NCBI GenBank assembly: GCA_044432945.1 | Contig: JAWXUD010000016.1 | Span: 1-43,009 of the forward strand | Length of the DNA stretch: 43,009 nt | Source of the DNA: JAWXUD01 sp044432945 | GTDB taxonomy: Bacteria; Cyanobacteriota; Vampirovibrionia; Gastranaerophilales; Gastranaerophilaceae | Reading direction: 5' to 3' | Part shown: positions 39,918 through 43,009 of the stretch, in pieces | How positions within the stretch are numbered: position 1 is the stretch's first letter | Layout of the letters: each line of letters opens with the position of its first letter | Notes under the pieces: generated by a model | What the model saw: the letters and a program-made list of their open reading frames with translations, nothing else | Database searches by the model: none | Told to the model about the DNA's origin: nothing | Position numbers and translations under genes: made by a program

Positions 39918-40124
39918 ATGTATAGTAAAGATGGTAAAGTGTTTATAGAAGAGCAAGACCAGTGTATGAATTGTGTAAATTATGCAAATAAAGTTTCTTG
40001 TCCATTATTATCAGCTTTAGGATTAGGTGTGGTTTATCTTGAAGACAGTTTGACTGTAACAAATTGTGGTTTTTATGAAGAATTTAAACGCAATTTGCAC
40101 ATTGTTAAAAATGAAGCAGAATAG
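39918..40124 (+). CDS. Small Cys-rich protein, possible metal binder
   Basis: 68 residues with four Cys: a CMNC pair at 16-19, SCPLL at about 28, and TNCGFY at about 50. The spacing C-x2-C-x8-C-x21-C could bind a metal or an iron-sulfur cluster, but no family is recognised. The middle is mildly hydrophobic (LLSALGLGVVYLEDSL). The promoter implies a leaderless message. Its stop is one base from the stop of the convergent gene at 40126. Confidence 0.65.
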   Translation: MYSKDGKVFIEEQDQCMNCVNYANKVSCPLLSALGLGVVYLEDSLTVTNCGFYEEFKRNLHIVKNEAE

Positions 40125-40125
40125 T

Positions 40126-40458
40126 TTATTCTTCAAATCCTAAGTCTTTTAAAAAGCGTTTGTTTTCAGATAATTGTAATAATTTTTCTTCTTCAAATGG
40201 ATCAAAAATGTCGTTCACTTTAAGATTAATTTCTGTGATTTCAGGGGTGAAGTTTTCAAAATCATCAAGTACAAGTTTTGAAAATTTCTCAATATCATTT
40301 TCTTTTTCAAATAAATTAACTGTATTTAAGCTTAATTTATTCAAGAACTCGTTATTATTTGAGGTTCTAGTTTTATCTATAGGGTTTGTTGCATTACTTG
40401 AATTATTAGAATAAGCGTTTCTATCTAATTTTAATTTATATGCCAGTTTTTTAAACAT
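40126..40458 (-). CDS. Protein of unknown function
   Basis: 110 residues, not recognised. A basic start (MFKKLAYKLKLDR), an Asn/Ser-rich stretch (18-40) and an acidic C-terminal half (DDFENFTPEITEINLK, DPFEEEKLLQLSENKRFL) are all that can be said. No membrane segment or signal peptide. A promoter lies upstream, but the ribosome site before the ATG is weak. Convergent with the Cys-protein gene. Confidence 0.55.
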   Translation of the reverse strand: MFKKLAYKLKLDRNAYSNNSSNATNPIDKTRTSNNNEFLNKLSLNTVNLFEKENDIEKFSKLVLDDFENFTPEITEINLKVNDIFDPFEEEKLLQLSENKRFLKDLGFEE

Positions 40459-40492
40459 ATCTTTATCTCAAGTTTTAAACTCCACTTCTTTC

Positions 40493-40520
40493 ATTATACA
40501 CTATATTAAAAGAAAGACAA
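40493..40520 (-). promoter_or_regulatory. Promoter of the 110-residue protein gene
   Basis: On the minus strand TTGTCT (40520-40515), 16 bases, TATAAT (40498-40493), with a leader of about 30 bases to the ATG at 40458. Confidence 0.5.
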
Positions 40521-40554
40521 TATTCCTTAACATTTCATAATAATTAATAAAGAC

Positions 40555-40583
40555 TTGATTGTAATTTGTATTTAAACTAGAAT
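40555..40583 (+). promoter_or_regulatory. Promoter of serS
   Basis: TTGATT at 40555-40560, 17 bases, TAGAAT at 40578-40583. A leader of about 28 bases with AGAGGTG precedes the ATG at 40619. No T-box is present. Confidence 0.6.
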
Positions 40584-40618
40584 TTTTTTACAAGAAAAAT
40601 ATTAGAAGAGGTGTAAAT

Positions 40619-41881
40619 ATGCTTGATATAAAAATGATTAGAGAATGTCCAGAAAAAGTTAATGAGCTTTTGAAAAGACGTAATTCTGAGTTGTCTATTG
40701 ATGAGATTTTGTTAATTGATATTGAACGCCGTGCGTTACAAACTATGGCTGATGATTTGCGTGCTAAGCGTAAAAATGATTCTCAAAAAATTGGTATTAT
40801 GAAAAAAAATGGTGAAAATACTGATTTAATACAAGAAGAAGTTCGTGAGCTTGGTGATAAAATTAAATCTCTAGAGGATCAAGAAGGGGTATTAGATGAA
40901 AAACAGCGTAATTTACTTTTCCACACTCCTAATATTCCTGATGAAACAACACCTGTCGGGTTGTCAGAAGATGATAATGTTGAGGTTAGCTCTTGGGGTG
41001 AACCAGTAAAATTTGATTTTGAACACAAAGCTCATTGGGATTTGTGCGAAGAGCGTGGACTTGTCGATTTTGAGCGTGGTGTAAAGCTTTCACAAAGTCG
41101 TTTTATTTTATATCGTGGAAAAGGTGCAAGACTAGAGCGTGCTGTAATAAATTTCTTCTTAGATTATCATACAGAACATGGTTATGAGGAAATCCTTCCT
41201 CCATTTTTAGTTAATTCAAATTCTATGCGTGGAACAGGTCAACTACCAAAATTTAAAGATGACATGTATAAATGCGAAGAAGAAGATTTGTTCTTAATTC
41301 CAACTGCTGAAGTTCCTGTTACAAATATTTATTCAAATGAGATTTTGTCTGAAGAGGATTTACCAAAATATATGACAGCTTATACTCCATGTTTTAGACG
41401 TGAATCTGGTTCTGCTGGCAAGGATACACGTGGGTTAATACGTGTGCATCAATTTAATAAAGTAGAATTAGTTAAGCTTTGTAAACCTTTAGAGAGTAAA
41501 GAGGAACATGAAAAACTTACAGCTAATGCAGAAAAAATGCTTCAATTGTTAGGCTTGCCATATAGAAAAATAGCTTTATCTACTGGTGATATCGGATTTT
41601 CAGCTAATAAATGTTGGGACTTAGAAGTCTGGATGCCTTCTTATGACGCTTATAAAGAGATTTCAAGTTGTTCAAATTTCGGAGATTACCAAGCTCGCCG
41701 TGCTAATATTAGATACCGTGATAAAGAAACTGGTAAAACTCAGTTTGTTCATACGATTAATGGTTCGGGGCTGGCTGTAGGTAGAACAGTTGCTGCTATT
41801 GTTGAGAATTATCAACAAGCTGATGGGACAATAATTATTCCTGAAGTTTTAAGAAGATATACAGGCTTTGATAAAATTTAA
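40619..41881 (+). CDS. serS: Seryl-tRNA synthetase
   Basis: 420 residues, normal length. The N-terminal 110 residues form the long antiparallel coiled coil that holds the tRNA(Ser) variable arm (MIRECPEKVNELLKRR start). The class II core contains GARLERAVINFFLDYH, LIPTAEVPVTNIY, motif 2 CFRRESGSAGKDTRGLIRVH and motif 3 INGSGLAVGRTVAAIVENY. All catalytic motifs are intact. The next gene starts 58 bases downstream from its own promoter. Confidence 0.98.
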   Translation: MLDIKMIRECPEKVNELLKRRNSELSIDEILLIDIERRALQTMADDLRAKRKNDSQKIGIMKKNGENTDLIQEEVRELGDKIKSLEDQEGVLDEKQRNLLFHTPNIPDETTPVGLSEDDNVEVSSWGEPVKFDFEHKAHWDLCEERGLVDFERGVKLSQSRFILYRGKGARLERAVINFFLDYHTEHGYEEILPPFLVNSNSMRGTGQLPKFKDDMYKCEEEDLFLIPTAEVPVTNIYSNEILSEEDLPKYMTAYTPCFRRESGSAGKDTRGLIRVHQFNKVELVKLCKPLESKEEHEKLTANAEKMLQLLGLPYRKIALSTGDIGFSANKCWDLEVWMPSYDAYKEISSCSNFGDYQARRANIRYRDKETGKTQFVHTINGSGLAVGRTVAAIVENYQQADGTIIIPEVLRRYTGFDKI

Positions 41882-41902
41882 TTAGGATAATCACACAACC
41901 TA

Positions 41903-41911
41903 TGCTATAAT
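41903..41911 (+). promoter_or_regulatory. Extended -10 promoter before the helicase gene
   Basis: TGC followed by TATAAT (41906-41911) gives an extended -10 box; a weak TTAGGA lies 18 bases upstream. AGGAG at 41930-41934 is the ribosome site for the ATG at 41940. Confidence 0.5.
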
Positions 41912-41939
41912 TAAAAAAAAGAGTAGTTTAGGAGTAATA

Positions 41940-43009
41940 ATGTACGAATTCCCATTTGAGTTAGATGATTTTCAAAAACAGGCATGCGATTTTATAAACG
42001 ATGGCAAAAGTGTTGTAGTATGCGCACCAACTGGTGCTGGTAAAACTGTTATAGCTCAACATGCTATTCATAATGCTTTAAAAGAAGGAAAAAGAATATT
42101 TTATACTACCCCTTTGAAAGCTCTTTCAAATCAGAAGTTTTATGATTTTGGTGAAAAATATGGTCATGATAAAGTCGGGTTGTTAACGGGCGATACTTCT
42201 TTGAATAAGAAAGCTCAGATTGTCGTTATGACAACAGAAGTTTTTCGCAATATGCTTTATGGTACAAATTTTGGTGCGGTTGCGGATAATTTAAAAGATG
42301 TTCAATATGTTGTTTTGGACGAAGTTCATTATATGAATGACGAACAACGTGGAACAGTTTGGGAAGAAAGTATTATTTATTGTCCTACGAATGTACAGCT
42401 TATTGCACTTTCAGCAACTGTTGCCAATGCTCAAGAATTGACAGATTGGATTAATACAGTGCATTCTAGAACAGAATTGGTTGATACAGATTTTCGTCCT
42501 GTGCCATTAAGATTTCATTATTTTGATAGCTCACAACCTGATAAATTGTTACCACTTTTGACACCTAGTGGTCAGTTGAATAATAAAATTAAACCAGAAA
42601 AAAAAGTATTTGGTAGAAAATTTCAAAATAAGCGATCTTTTGTTAACGATGTTATAAGAAATTTGGCACAAAAGGAAATGTTACCAGCGATTTATTTTAC
42701 TTTTTCACGTAGGAAATGTGATGAGCAGATGGAAAAGGCATCAGGATTAGAACTTGTAACAAGAGCAGAACATGCTCAAATTAAGCAATATGTAGAAGAA
42801 TATGTTGCAGAAAACCCTCATTTATACAATAACAAGCACATTCAATATTTATGTTGTGGAGTTGCATCGCATCATGCTGGACTTTTGCCAGGGTGGAAAA
42901 GTTTGGTAGAAAAATTATTTCAAAAAGGTTTAATAAAAGTTGTTTTTGCGACAGAAACCTTGGCTGCGGGGATTAACATGCCTGCTAGATCAACGGTTAT
43001 TAGCTCAAC
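41940..43009 (+). CDS. Ski2-like DEVH-box helicase, N-terminal part (truncated by window edge)
   Basis: 356 codons are visible and the frame is open to the right edge. It starts MYEFPFELDDFQKQACDFIN (Q-motif-like), with Walker A PTGAGKT at 30-36, TTPLKALSNQKF (motif Ia), LLTGDTSLN, MTTEVFRNMLY, LDEVHYMND (DEVH box at 127-130), LIALSATVANAQEL (motif III) and, late, HHAGLLPGWKSLVE and VFATETLAAGINMPAR (motifs IV-V). This is the Ski2/Mtr4-like family, as in actinobacterial HelY and its cyanobacterial relatives, acting on RNA. The C-terminal DSHCT-type domain would lie outside the window. AGGAG is 5 bases before the ATG. Confidence 0.93.
   Translation, partial: MYEFPFELDDFQKQACDFINDGKSVVVCAPTGAGKTVIAQHAIHNALKEGKRIFYTTPLKALSNQKFYDFGEKYGHDKVGLLTGDTSLNKKAQIVVMTTEVFRNMLYGTNFGAVADNLKDVQYVVLDEVHYMNDEQRGTVWEESIIYCPTNVQLIALSATVANAQELTDWINTVHSRTELVDTDFRPVPLRFHYFDSSQPDKLLPLLTPSGQLNNKIKPEKKVFGRKFQNKRSFVNDVIRNLAQKEMLPAIYFTFSRRKCDEQMEKASGLELVTRAEHAQIKQYVEEYVAENPHLYNNKHIQYLCCGVASHHAGLLPGWKSLVEKLFQKGLIKVVFATETLAAGINMPARSTVISS

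Noticed and set aside
1..43009. tRNA, rRNA or tmRNA genes
   Set aside because: No cloverleaf ending, rRNA core sequence or tmRNA-like tag region was recognised by eye; a covariance-model scan would be needed to exclude them fully.

Overview
The window is AT-rich bacterial chromosome with mostly housekeeping genes. My best guess for the source is a non-photosynthetic relative of Cyanobacteria of the gut Melainabacteria / Gastranaerophilales type. This rests on gene content, not on a marker search: a yggS-sepF pair, a CpaE-type ATPase, several pilin-like proteins with the core FTLAEVLITLGIIGVV, a Ski2-like helicase of the cyanobacterial/actinobacterial sort, a short primary sigma factor, prolipoprotein processing (lgt), and many lineage-specific helical or membrane proteins. 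A run of 10 Ns at 18783-18792 shows this is a draft or metagenome scaffold.

Layout. 1-409 is the C-terminal part of a pilin-like protein. 486-1544 is a membrane protein of unknown function. 1636-2331 is pnuC. 2406-6118 (minus) is a likely operon of a PiT-like membrane protein, mutL and rfbA. 6260-7138 is an orphan DNA methyltransferase. 7499-8714 is yggS-sepF. 8880-10172 holds a repeat protein divergent from an XRE regulator. 10288-15722 (minus) holds dnaK, a small secreted protein and the rpoD/dnaG pair. 15822-17231 is a soluble receiver/histidine-kinase hybrid. 17301-18449 is a pilin whose leader peptide is largely encoded by a REP-like element. 18450-19159 is a gene-poor stretch of nested palindromic repeats containing the broken 5' end of a second pilin copy. 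19160-21127 has an XRE regulator, the CpaE-like ATPase and an acidic partner. 21105-22196 is a second membrane protein of unknown function, then uvrB.

24273-30855 (minus) holds a membrane protein and then a tight operon of seven genes: a ClpX-type zinc-finger-only protein, a HEAT-like protein, ruvX, a DUF1292 protein, a protein made only of Clp-N repeats, tilS and hpt. The divergent plus-strand group at 30967-33535 is a TPR lipoprotein, lgt and an Fsr-like MFS transporter. 33551-36574 (minus) has a small Asn-rich protein, pyk and a uridine-kinase-like gene, with a gene-free stretch at 33833-34204 that probably encodes a C-rich small RNA. 36732-40458 is accessory: a 57-residue ORF, two related glycine-zipper proteins, a small Cys protein and an orphan. 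The window ends with serS and the first part of a Ski2-like helicase.

Most promising leads: (1) ATPase-free Clp modules (triple Clp-N and a ClpX zinc domain) in one operon; (2) a palindromic repeat used as in-frame coding sequence in a prepilin leader; (3) at least five genes whose sigma-70 -10 box lies 6-7 bases before the start codon, suggesting leaderless transcripts; (4) the C-rich candidate sRNA / G-quadruplex locus; (5) the paired glycine-zipper proteins. All functional statements come from reading the sequence; no database search was run.
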